A stretch of DNA of 64,000 bases from Snodgrassella sp945267035 (GTDB lineage Bacteria; Pseudomonadota; Gammaproteobacteria; Burkholderiales; Neisseriaceae): contig NZ_JAFNPF010000001.1 in the NCBI RefSeq assembly GCF_026535915.1, positions 930,001-994,000 on the forward strand. Reading direction: 5' to 3'. This document shows, piece after piece, positions 35,441 to 43,249 of this stretch. A program made the translations under genes and the position numbers. The number at the start of each line of letters is the position of its first letter. Position 1 is the stretch's first letter. A model generated the notes under the pieces. The model ran no database searches. It saw only the letters and a program-made list of their open reading frames with translations, and had not been told where the DNA came from.

Positions 35441-35992
35441 ATGAATTTACCCAAAGAATTATTTGAACATTATAAAAAAAATTGGCTTTTAGGTGATTAT
35501 TCCTTTATCACATTAGAAAAAGGTCCAATGAAATCATTGAATCCTGATTTCACCGTTTTAGTTATTCCCCCAAATGATAAAAGGGCGATGTGGACTTATG
35601 CCACTATCGGAATGTCAAATACTGTGTCACAACCGATTGAAATTCATCTTTTTTCAGAAAACGAAAATGATGATTTAGTAGAAATTTTAACCGCTATCGC
35701 CTATTACAAATTAACCGGAAATAGCGTTGAATTAAATGGCACTGTAAATTTTGGCAGACCATGGTTTCCTAATTCTAAGTGCGAGTATGGCTTAATTTCT
35801 CTCCCATATTTGGATGGACCTGAATTAGAAAAATTTCGGGTTCATAATACAGTAATTTCATTTTATTGGCTCATCCCAATCACTAAACAAGAAAGAGACT
35901 ATAGATGCAAATATGGTATTGAAAAATTAGAAAAGTATTTTGATAATGAAAATTTTAACTATCTCAATCCTTTTAGGACATCAGTGATATGA
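35441..35992 (+). CDS. SUFU (suppressor of fused) domain immunity-type protein
   Basis: A 183-residue cytoplasmic protein made of one SUFU domain. Diagnostic strings are TVLVIPPNDKRAMWTYATIG, EIHLFSENENDDLVEIL, TVNFGRPWFPNSKCEYGLIS and YWLIPITKQERDYRCKYG. Bacterial SUFU proteins are known as a superfamily of predicted immunity proteins against nuclease toxins. It directly follows the decayed HNH-type tip and overlaps the HEAT-repeat gene by four bases (ATGA), so it is coupled to it. Start ATG 35441 is preceded only by an A-rich stretch. The domain call is strong; the immunity role is inference from family and context. Confidence 0.85.
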   Translation: MNLPKELFEHYKKNWLLGDYSFITLEKGPMKSLNPDFTVLVIPPNDKRAMWTYATIGMSNTVSQPIEIHLFSENENDDLVEILTAIAYYKLTGNSVELNGTVNFGRPWFPNSKCEYGLISLPYLDGPELEKFRVHNTVISFYWLIPITKQERDYRCKYGIEKLEKYFDNENFNYLNPFRTSVI

Positions 35993-37035
35993 ATATAGAA
36001 GAATTAAAAGCAAAGTATGAAAAATATATTGGAACAGATGAGTTTATGGATCATGTTTTTGCATTAAAAAAAGATTTGTTATCGTCAGATTCCAATGATT
36101 TTTTAGAGTATCATTATCTATTAATGAACAATAAGAATTTGGATAGTGGTGAAAGAGACTTAATAAAATCTTTCTTTTACTCAGAAGTGGTTAATGAAAG
36201 AGATAAAACTAAAGTCGGGGAGTTTCTATTAAAAAAATTTGAACAAGAAAAAACACCCCAAAAGCAAGCAGAATTGATTAAAATTTTAGGATATCTAAGA
36301 TATTCTAAAGTGAAAAAACTCGCCATCCAAGAAATAAAATCTCCTGAATATGCAATACGCTTTGCCAGTATCATTGTATTGGGCTGGGTTGGCACTGCAA
36401 AAGACTTAGGGTATTTGAATGAACGTATGTTAAATGATCCGGAAGGAACATTACGTCAGTGTGGCGCTGCTGCGATGAGGCAAATTTGGTTTCGTCATAA
36501 ATCAACGAAATTAAAAATAACCCAATATATCAATAGTGCGATAAGAAATGAAACAAATCCCGATGCTTTAACCGGCATGATTATCACGATTCAAGATTTA
36601 TATAGAAAGAAATTAGGAATTAAAGAAGGTCATTATGGCGATCTATCGGGAGATGTTACCAAAGCAAAAGAAAAATGTATTAAAGAGTTAGATAAAATAT
36701 TAATTTTAAAAATGAAATTATTTTTATATGACATTGAAACAGACGAAGAAAGAGAACCCGAAGAATATACATTAGATGAAGCATTAGAGGAATTTTATTA
36801 CCTGTCGGAAGAGGAAGACTCTTTTTTAGGAATTATAGATGATGAAGATAGATGTATTCAGTTTCTATTTGTTTCCGACAATAAATGGTTGGTAGACATT
36901 CCGCGAGTTACTGAAAATTATACCCTACAAAAATATGCAGATTATGATGAATGTGTCGCTATGATAAAAAAAGTATATGAATTAAACAAAATAGTCGAAT
37001 TTGCGGCTCTGAAAAAACACACATTAAGCGCGTAA
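35989..37035 (+). CDS. HEAT-repeat protein coupled to the SUFU gene
   Basis: A 348-residue protein with an alpha-helical repeat centre: TPQKQAELIKILGYLRYSKV, EIKSPEYAIRFASIIVLGWV and DPEGTLRQCGAAAMRQIW (about residues 85-175) are HEAT-like helix pairs. The C-terminal part is very acidic (EDEEREPEEYTLDEALEEF-like run around residues 245-265). It overlaps the SUFU stop by four bases. HEAT-repeat proteins occur as immunity proteins in toxin systems, so this may be one, but that is inference. A decayed copy of its last 25 codons lies 780 bases downstream at 37741-37821. Confidence 0.75.
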   Translation: MNIEELKAKYEKYIGTDEFMDHVFALKKDLLSSDSNDFLEYHYLLMNNKNLDSGERDLIKSFFYSEVVNERDKTKVGEFLLKKFEQEKTPQKQAELIKILGYLRYSKVKKLAIQEIKSPEYAIRFASIIVLGWVGTAKDLGYLNERMLNDPEGTLRQCGAAAMRQIWFRHKSTKLKITQYINSAIRNETNPDALTGMIITIQDLYRKKLGIKEGHYGDLSGDVTKAKEKCIKELDKILILKMKLFLYDIETDEEREPEEYTLDEALEEFYYLSEEEDSFLGIIDDEDRCIQFLFVSDNKWLVDIPRVTENYTLQKYADYDECVAMIKKVYELNKIVEFAALKKHTLSA

Positions 37036-37090
37036 AATGACGCAGAAAATTGGGGGGCTTCAGTATGTATTAGTTCTGAAATCATGTTCA
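36959..37090. repeat. Direct repeat, copy 1: end of the HEAT gene and its downstream sequence
   Basis: The last 26 codons of the HEAT gene and about 55 bases beyond it align without gaps over most of their length to 37739-37870, at a constant offset of 780 bases. Shared strings include aagtatatgaatta, gaaaaaaca and cttcagtatg. Confidence 0.8.
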
Positions 37091-37125
37091 AAACTTTTGT
37101 CTTAATAGAGGTAAATGTAAATACT

Positions 37126-37536
37126 TTACTGTTTTTCCTCACATAATTCATAGATCTTGTCAAACTTATCGGGCTGATTAGTCGTTACAAAAGAAAGTGA
37201 ATTGTATAAATGCCAAATTAAAGTATTTTCATCCTTAACTTCGTAACTTATGCTATCAGAATAGCTACATCTTGGCTTTAAATTGATAAAATATTTGCCG
37301 TCTTTAAAGTAACTCGATTTGATCTGACAAGATATCATTTCTTGCCCGGCAAAATCATCCAGTTTTCCTTTTTGATAATTGATGAATCTATTACCGGATT
37401 CACAAGGCTCATAAATTACATATTTATTATTTAACTCGGTCAACATCACCCACTTGCCATAATTTTCATGATCCAAATTAGGCTTTGCATGTACCACAAA
37501 CATAAAAAAAAGAATAATAAGTAGTAGTCTTTGCAT
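37126..37536 (-). CDS. Small secreted protein of unknown function
   Basis: A 136-residue protein with an N-terminal signal peptide (MQRLLLIILFFMFVVHAKPN, cleavage expected after HA near residue 17) and a mature part with four cysteines, in CESG, SCQI, PRCS and LCEEKQ. No family recognised. It faces the opposite way to its neighbours and lies exactly between two copies of a HEAT gene tail (36959-37090 and 37739-37870), so it may have come in with, or been enclosed by, the duplication. Periplasmic location suggests a role against a periplasm-acting toxin, but nothing in the sequence proves it. Confidence 0.6.
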   Translation of the reverse strand: MQRLLLIILFFMFVVHAKPNLDHENYGKWVMLTELNNKYVIYEPCESGNRFINYQKGKLDDFAGQEMISCQIKSSYFKDGKYFINLKPRCSYSDSISYEVKDENTLIWHLYNSLSFVTTNQPDKFDKIYELCEEKQ

Positions 37537-37725
37537 TGTTTAGCTGATCGAGCTTGATTGATGAGAATAACTTATCATACTCTTTAATTGCTAAAATAAA
37601 AGAATTCTTTACATTTAAAATGTTATCAAGAAGATAAACCAAAAATAAAACCAACCTATTGCAACATTGATCCATCACTGTCCATTCCTTTAATCTGATC
37701 CGCTTGCTTTGTCACTATAAATCTA

Positions 37726-37821
37726 ATGCCGACTCACTCTAAGATAAAAGAAGTATATGAATTAAAAGAAATAGTTGAGTGTTTGGGAATGAAAAAACAT
37801 CCATTAAGAGCGTACAATTGA
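37726..37821 (+). pseudogene. Relic of the 3' end of a second HEAT-type gene
   Basis: The frame MPTHSKIKEVYELKEIVECL continuing GMKKHPLRAYN to a stop at 37819-37821 matches the last 25 residues of the HEAT protein encoded at 35989-37035. The rest of the gene is missing. This marks deletion of a second cassette or an end point of recombination between tandem copies. Confidence 0.7.
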
Positions 37822-37870
37822 CGCCGAAAATTGTTGCTGCTTCAGTATGCATTAGCCCTGAAATCATATT
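37739..37870. repeat. Direct repeat, copy 2 of the HEAT gene tail
   Basis: Diverged second copy of 36959-37090. It encodes IKEVYELKEIVECLGMKKHP, compared with IKKVYELNKIVEFAALKKHT in the intact gene, and keeps the downstream cttcagtatg and ctgaaatcat strings. Confidence 0.8.
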
Positions 37871-38144
37871 TCAAACCAAGGGATGTATGATAAAACGAGG
37901 AGGAGGGGGGCGAAAACACCGGATGAAGGTTGGTTATGATTGATTATGCATTTATTGTTTGTGGAATTTTACACTGATCAGATTTTTGCTTATCAAATAT
38001 CATTTATGATGTTGTAGATTGAGCAAATTATTGCTGACAGCGCATCCATGTAAACGTGATTAGCATGTTACTGGATAAGGATTTAAAACCAAACCAGGCT
38101 AGCGAATGTGGCCTGGTTTGGTTTTGAAAAGGGACATTTAAGGT
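37822..38144. other. Gene-free stretch at the right border of the accessory island
   Basis: About 320 bases. It holds the end of the repeat copy, a purine-rich tract (gaggaggaggggggcg near 37897-37912), and the strong parE hairpin at 38085-38125. No gene was found. Confidence 0.5.
38085..38125 (-). terminator. Long perfect hairpin after parE
   Basis: A perfect 15-base stem (aaaaccaaaccaggc at 38085-38099, gcctggtttggtttt at 38111-38125) with an 11-base loop lies 20 bases past the parE stop. On the minus strand the stem ends in GGTTTT then AAAT. It could terminate transcription from both sides and so insulate parE from the island. Confidence 0.8.
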
Positions 38145-40130
38145 TTAAATATCGGCTTCAACTTTATCACCTTCTTCTTCCATCCATGCTCGGCGCGAGG
38201 CGGCCTCACCTTTGCCCATCAGTTTAATGAAAATATTTTTGGTTTCATCACTGTCGTTATCCGGTATTTGTACCTGAAGCAGGCGACGGGTATCGGGGCT
38301 CATGGTGGTGTCTTTAAGTTGATCAGGGTTCATTTCTCCCAGACCCTTAAAGCGGCTGATGGAATAAGCACTTTCTTTCACTTTTTCCAGATTAAGACGC
38401 TGTAATATGTTCTCCAGTTCCTGATCGTCCTGAGCATAAAATTTGCGTGCAGGCTTGCTTTTACCCTGGGCATTAACATCTACTCGATATAAAGGAGGCT
38501 GCGCAACGTAAATATGTCCGGTTTCGATCAGTTTGGGGAAATGCTTATAAAATAGGGTAAGCAGTAAAACCTGAATATGCGCGCCGTCAACATCGGCATC
38601 TGACAAAATAGCAATTTTGCCATAACGTAAGCCAGACAGATCCGGATTGTCGGTTTTTTCATGCGGGTCTACACCGATTGCTACGGAAATATCGTGAATT
38701 TCTGCATTGCCAAATAGTTGGTCGCGATGAACTTCGAAGCTGTTTAAGACTTTACCACGTAAAGGTAAGATGGCTTGGGTGTTTTTATCGCGTGCAAGTT
38801 TGGCAGATCCGCCAGCAGAATCGCCTTCGACCAAGAACAATTCGTTTTCACGAATGTCTTCACTTTCGCAATCGGTTAATTTTCCAGGTAAAACGGCAAC
38901 GCCAGAACCTTTTTTCTTTTCGATTTTTTTGGTTGAACGCATGCGAATCTGAGCTTGACGAATGGCCAGTTCGGCAATTTTTTTGCCAATATCTATATTC
39001 TGGTTCAACCATAATTCCAGCGGGTCTATAGACATACCGGCGACAAGCTTAAGGGCATCACGGTTGGTCAATTTGTCTTTAGTCTGTCCCTGAAATTGGG
39101 GATCCAGTAGACGCGCTGATAATACGAAGGCAATACGGGAAAAAACGTCATCAGATTGCAGTTTTACGCCACGAGGTAACAGGTTGTGATGATTGATGAA
39201 GTTGCTCACTGCCTGAAATACGGCTTGTTTTAGTCCTGCTTCATGGGTACCACCCAAGGGTGTAGGGATGAGGTTGACGTAACTTTCGCTTGGCACATGA
39301 CCTTCTTCCAGCCAGGTTAAAGCAAAAGCAGCTCCTTCACCGACATTAAAATCACTGTCGTTTTGTTCAGTCAGGTAATTTTCACTGGCGAAAATGGGGG
39401 TAGCGGTGTTGGCGTCATTGAGTAAATCGAGTAGATAACTCTTTAATCCGTTAGGATAGTACCATTTTTGACTTTGCAACTGACCATCGGCAGCTTGGTA
39501 TTTATTGAGTGTTACGCTCACGCCTGGTAATAATACGGCTTTGGCGCGCAGCACACGTTCAAGTTCGGTTAGATTGTAGTTGGGGCTGTCAAAATAATGT
39601 TCATCTGGCCAAACGCGGATTTCGGTTCCGCTGTCTTTAACGGCGCATTTGCCAATGACGCTAAGAGGCTGAATAACCTCTCCACCGGCAAAGGCGATGT
39701 GATGAATTTGACCTTCTCGTTTGACAGTCACTTCCAAGCGTTTAGAGAGGGCATTGGTGACTGAAACACCAACACCATGTAGTCCGCCGGAAAAGGCATA
39801 AGCACCATTGCCACTTTTTTTATTAAATTTACCCCCCGCATGCAATTGGGTAAACACCAGTTCAACTACCGGCACGTGTTCGCTGGGATGTAGACCGGTG
39901 GGAATGCCTCTGCCATTATCGCTGACGGTGACTGAGCCGTCTTGATTTAAAGTGATGTCGATGTTCTGAGCATATCCACCTAATGCCTCATCCGCGGCAT
40001 TATCGATCACTTCCTGAATGATATGAGTGGGACTGTCGGTACGGGTATACATTCCCGGCCGTTCTTTAACCGGAGCCAATCCTTTTAGGACGGTAACGCT
40101 GGATTCATCATATTTGTTGGATTTACTCAT
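38145..40130 (-). CDS. parE: DNA topoisomerase IV subunit B ParE
   Basis: ATPase subunit of topoisomerase IV, which decatenates replicated chromosomes. The 661-residue protein has the GHKL ATP site (EVIDNAADEALGGYAQNID, VSDNGRGIPTGLHPSE, GAYAFSGGLHGVGVSVTNAL) and the TOPRIM motifs LFLVEGDSAGGSAKLARDKN and ILSDADVDGAHIQVLLLTLF. Family distinction from GyrB rests on the short length (no 170-residue insert) and the ParE-type sequence TDSPTHIIQEVIDNA. It is a single gene followed by the strong hairpin; parC is not in the window. Confidence 0.94.
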   Translation of the reverse strand: MSKSNKYDESSVTVLKGLAPVKERPGMYTRTDSPTHIIQEVIDNAADEALGGYAQNIDITLNQDGSVTVSDNGRGIPTGLHPSEHVPVVELVFTQLHAGGKFNKKSGNGAYAFSGGLHGVGVSVTNALSKRLEVTVKREGQIHHIAFAGGEVIQPLSVIGKCAVKDSGTEIRVWPDEHYFDSPNYNLTELERVLRAKAVLLPGVSVTLNKYQAADGQLQSQKWYYPNGLKSYLLDLLNDANTATPIFASENYLTEQNDSDFNVGEGAAFALTWLEEGHVPSESYVNLIPTPLGGTHEAGLKQAVFQAVSNFINHHNLLPRGVKLQSDDVFSRIAFVLSARLLDPQFQGQTKDKLTNRDALKLVAGMSIDPLELWLNQNIDIGKKIAELAIRQAQIRMRSTKKIEKKKGSGVAVLPGKLTDCESEDIRENELFLVEGDSAGGSAKLARDKNTQAILPLRGKVLNSFEVHRDQLFGNAEIHDISVAIGVDPHEKTDNPDLSGLRYGKIAILSDADVDGAHIQVLLLTLFYKHFPKLIETGHIYVAQPPLYRVDVNAQGKSKPARKFYAQDDQELENILQRLNLEKVKESAYSISRFKGLGEMNPDQLKDTTMSPDTRRLLQVQIPDNDSDETKNIFIKLMGKGEAASRRAWMEEEGDKVEADI

Positions 40131-40254
40131 GATTGTATTGTGTAAGTATCAGTCAAATCAATATAAAATAAATTACCGTAAAAATATTAATTTTCCGGTA
40201 ATTTCTAGCAGTATAAATTATAGTGAACAGTGAAGACGATTGCAGTTAGATAAT

Positions 40255-40794
40255 TCAATCTGCGGGTGTCGAAGTGTTCGGATTGTGTTGCTGCGTTTGG
40301 TTATAATCACTCCAGCTGGGTAATTGATGCAGAAATCGTGATAATTCATGTAAGGCTTCCAGATAAACATTACGCTTAAATTCGATCACTTCATCAATGG
40401 GTGCCCAGTATTGATGCCATCGCCAAGCATCGAATTCAGGATGATGGGTGGCGCGCAAATGGACATCACTTTCTCGACCTATCAGGCGCAATAAATACCA
40501 AATTTGTTTTTGCCCTTTATATGAGCCTCTCCATTCGCGTTTTATCCAGTGAGTGGGTACATCGTAGCGTAACCAATCTCGTGTTCTACCTATAATTTTA
40601 ACATGATGGGGTAGCAGACCAACTTCCTCCATCAGTTCACGATACATAGCTGCCTCAGGACTTTCTCCCGGTTTAATTCCACCTTGAGGAAATTGCCATG
40701 AATGTTCGTGTACACGTTTGCCCCAAAATACTTCGTTGCGATCGTTGGTGATGATAATCCCGACATTGGGGCGATAACCTTCTCTATCTAACAT
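40255..40794 (-). CDS. rppH: RNA pyrophosphohydrolase RppH
   Basis: Removes pyrophosphate from the 5' triphosphate of RNA, starting RNase E-dependent decay. About 179 residues from the ATG at 40792-40794, giving MLDREGYRPNVGIIITNDRN, the conserved family start. The Nudix box is GGIKPGESPEAAMYRELMEE followed by VGL. WRWHQYWAPIDEVIEFKRNV is the typical C-terminal part. A longer frame to 40830 adds 12 residues not seen in the family. It is 124 bases downstream of parE on the same strand. Confidence 0.95.
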   Translation of the reverse strand: MLDREGYRPNVGIIITNDRNEVFWGKRVHEHSWQFPQGGIKPGESPEAAMYRELMEEVGLLPHHVKIIGRTRDWLRYDVPTHWIKREWRGSYKGQKQIWYLLRLIGRESDVHLRATHHPEFDAWRWHQYWAPIDEVIEFKRNVYLEALHELSRFLHQLPSWSDYNQTQQHNPNTSTPAD

Positions 40795-41009
40795 GGTAAT
40801 TCGCCCAGTAAATAAATCTGATTTTCTCACAAATAGAGTTAGGTTACTAGCGAGGATTGGACTGTCTGGATGCGAAGTAGGCTATGGAAGGATTTACAGC
40901 CTAAAATCAACTGCGTTGATCAATGTTTTACCAGCATTTTTTGTCATGTGGTTTAGTTTTGTTGGCGGAAGAAATATAGAGTAGGGATTGCGCTTAACTG
41001 ATATTTTAT

Positions 41010-41053
41010 ATAAAAATTAAGCTGTATCCGCTTATTAAGGGAATACAGCTTAA
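41010..41053 (-). terminator. Terminator beyond the 47-residue gene
   Basis: A perfect 11-base stem (ttaagctgtat at 41017-41027, atacagcttaa at 41043-41053) with a 15-base loop is followed on the minus strand by TTTTTATATAA. It lies 20 bases past the small gene's stop codon. Confidence 0.75.
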
Positions 41054-41072
41054 AGGTTAGGATTATTAAATG

Positions 41073-41216
41073 TTAAACGGTAGCTGCATGATTGACATGA
41101 ATGTTTTTATCATTATGCAAACTGTATTTAGATTTGATCATTTCCGGTTGATGCTGCTGGGTAAAGGCAGCACGCTTGGCAGCCTGAAATATTTGTAATC
41201 GACGACGATGTTGCAT
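41073..41216 (-). CDS. Predicted 47-residue basic protein
   Basis: A short gene, MQHRRRLQIFQAAKRAAFTQ then QHQPEMIKSKYSLHNDKNIH and VNHAATV. The ATG at 41214-41216 has a good ribosome binding site (AAAGGA eight bases upstream), and a hairpin with U-rich tail follows the stop, so it forms a complete small transcription unit. The N-terminal half is strongly basic and could form an amphipathic helix. No family recognised. The longer frame to 41264 adds 16 residues but lacks a signal. It may be a small regulatory or nucleic-acid-binding protein; this is speculation. Confidence 0.55.
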   Translation of the reverse strand: MQHRRRLQIFQAAKRAAFTQQHQPEMIKSKYSLHNDKNIHVNHAATV

Positions 41217-41458
41217 AGTTTTTTCCTTTCTCGCTTGTCGGTGTTGGTCACCAACTGTTGTCATTAATATATTTTTTTATATAGATGAACGATGAAGACA
41301 GCATGTAAAAATAGGGCTGTCAGGATGTCAGTTTGTTGACATGTTTTTAAGATGTATCAGTTAATATACTGAATCAATTGAATATTGGCAAGCTGCTTAT
41401 TCAGATTAATCCGAACACAGCAAAAGGCAAGCCATATGAAGTGGTACTTAGTTTAAAT

Positions 41459-41487
41459 AGTCAGACAGCAGTGATGGCTGCCTGACT
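41459..41487 (-). terminator. Probable terminator of rhlE
   Basis: A stem of 10 pairs with one mismatch (agtcagacagc with gctgcctgact) and a 7-base loop lies 25 bases past the rhlE stop. The minus-strand tail is ATTTAAAC, only partly U-rich. Confidence 0.55.
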
Positions 41488-41511
41488 AGGGTAATAGACG
41501 TCTAGGATGAC

Positions 41512-42852
41512 TTATTTGGACGGGCTGCTCGCTGAACGGGCAGTATTTCTACGACTATGGTTAGATTGAGAATGTGGGTTGGAACGTTTTTGTCCATGGT
41601 TGCCATTGCTACGACGCTGACCATTATTCCAATTGCCATTTCTGCTGTGGTTTTGCCCATTATTGCTGAAGGAGCGACGGCTTTTACCAGCAGGTTTGGC
41701 AGCGCGTTTACGCGTTGGTTCCATCCCTTCAATGGTTTGTTCGCTTAATTTTCGATTCAAATAACGTTCAATTTTATGCACTTTGACATATTCATTGACT
41801 TCAGCAAAGGTAATGGCTAAACCAGTCCGCCCTGCACGTCCAGTCCGTCCGATCCGATGAACGTAGTCTTCCGCCTGCTTAGGTAAATCATAATTGATGA
41901 CATGGGTAATAGATGGAACATCAATACCGCGCGCAGCCACATCGGTGGCCACTAAAATTTTGATGCGACCCTTACGTAGGTCCATCAAGGTACGATTACG
42001 CCAGCCTTGAGGCATATCGCCATGTAAACAATTAGCGGAAAAACCGTTTTCATACAGTCTGTCTGCCAACTGTTCGGACATGGCTTTGGTCGCAGTAAAT
42101 ATCACTGCCTGATCAATGCTGGTATCACGCAATAAGTAGTCAAGCAAGCGGTTTTTATGGCGGATATCATCACAATAAAGCAATTGCTCATCAATTTTGC
42201 CTTGTTCTTCTTCGCGGGCAATATCGATTTTTTGAGGTTGATTGGTGAGTTTTTGTGCCAATTTACCTACCATGCCATCCCAGGTAGCCGAGAAAAGCAG
42301 GGTCTGACGCTCAGCCGGAGTCGCAGCAACAATGGTTTCAATATCATCGATAAAACCCATATCCAGCATGCGGTCGGCTTCGTCCAAAATCAGCACTTCT
42401 AGCCGGCTGAAATCAATACGTCCCTGACGCATGTGATCCATTAGTCGACCTGGTGTAGCCACAATCAAATCTATTGGACGAGATAAAGCTCTAATTTGTT
42501 GTCCAAATGAAGTACCACCCACTAGGGTAACGCTGCGCAACCATGGCATATTTTTACCATATATCTGCGCATTTTTTTCAACTTGCTGCGCCAGCTCGCG
42601 TGTCGGGGTTAAAACCAATGCACGTGGACCTTTACCAGGTTTTTCACTGCGCTTAATCAGTTTTTGCAGAGTGGGTAATAAAAACGCTGCAGTTTTACCG
42701 GATCCGGTCTGAGCTGAAACCATAAGATCATGATTGTCCAGAGCGGCAGGAATAGATTCCAATTGTACCGGAGTCGGCTTTTCATAACCGGCTGCAGTCA
42801 AAGCAGTTAAAAGAGGTTTTTGTAAATGTAAGTCTGAGAAAGACAATGGCAT
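41512..42852 (-). CDS. rhlE: DEAD-box RNA helicase, RhlE-like
   Basis: ATP-dependent RNA helicase of about 446 residues. It has the full motif set: VSAQTGSGKTAAFLLPTLQK (motif I), LTPTRELAQQV (Ia), LDEADRMLDMG (II, DEAD), LLFSATWDG (III), FTATKAMSEQLADR (IV), VATDVAARGIDVPSITHVIN (V) and HRIGRTGRAGRTG (VI). The C-terminal 80 residues are Arg-, Asn- and Ser-rich and disordered, typical of RhlE and involved in RNA binding. The ATG at 42850-42852 follows AAAGGAAAAAC; a longer frame to 42906 has no signal. Likely role in ribosome assembly or RNA turnover in the cold. Assignment to RhlE rather than another DEAD-box helicase is by resemblance. Confidence 0.88.
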   Translation of the reverse strand: MPLSFSDLHLQKPLLTALTAAGYEKPTPVQLESIPAALDNHDLMVSAQTGSGKTAAFLLPTLQKLIKRSEKPGKGPRALVLTPTRELAQQVEKNAQIYGKNMPWLRSVTLVGGTSFGQQIRALSRPIDLIVATPGRLMDHMRQGRIDFSRLEVLILDEADRMLDMGFIDDIETIVAATPAERQTLLFSATWDGMVGKLAQKLTNQPQKIDIAREEEQGKIDEQLLYCDDIRHKNRLLDYLLRDTSIDQAVIFTATKAMSEQLADRLYENGFSANCLHGDMPQGWRNRTLMDLRKGRIKILVATDVAARGIDVPSITHVINYDLPKQAEDYVHRIGRTGRAGRTGLAITFAEVNEYVKVHKIERYLNRKLSEQTIEGMEPTRKRAAKPAGKSRRSFSNNGQNHSRNGNWNNGQRRSNGNHGQKRSNPHSQSNHSRRNTARSASSPSK

Positions 42853-43249
42853 GTTTTTCCTTTGGTTAAACGGGCAACCAAACGATATAATCTCAAGGTA
42901 TTTCAATACGCTAAGCTATTGAAAACTGATGCTAACTAAGAAAAATGAAAAAGCAAAGATAGCAATTGGTTGTCGTTTGCGTGTGTTTAAATGTTCTACA
43001 TCGACGACAACCAGCAACTCGCGCATTGAGCGCAGATCAAAAGACGGGATATGATTAAATGATGGTTAATTTAATTGATCCGTAAATTAGGTTGTATGCG
43101 ATGATTTCAATTTATCGGATTAAATTATAAATTATTTTCCACTGAAAAGCAAATATGCCTAAGATGTTGAAGTGGCTATAAAAGGCACAAAAGACGGGTA
43201 TTTCCGTTACAATGTATGCTTAGGCTTATCGGGTAATGTGTAAAGTTTT
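42853..43249. other. Divergent promoter region between rhlE and the methyltransferase
   Basis: About 400 bases with no gene. It must hold two divergent promoters. TACAAT at 43208-43213 could be a -10 element for the plus-strand gene (start 43250), but no matching -35 is seen. Confidence 0.4.

Noticed and set aside
37478..37678. 66-codon minus-strand frame overlapping the signal-peptide gene
   Set aside because: Overlaps the better supported gene in another phase and lacks a ribosome binding site.
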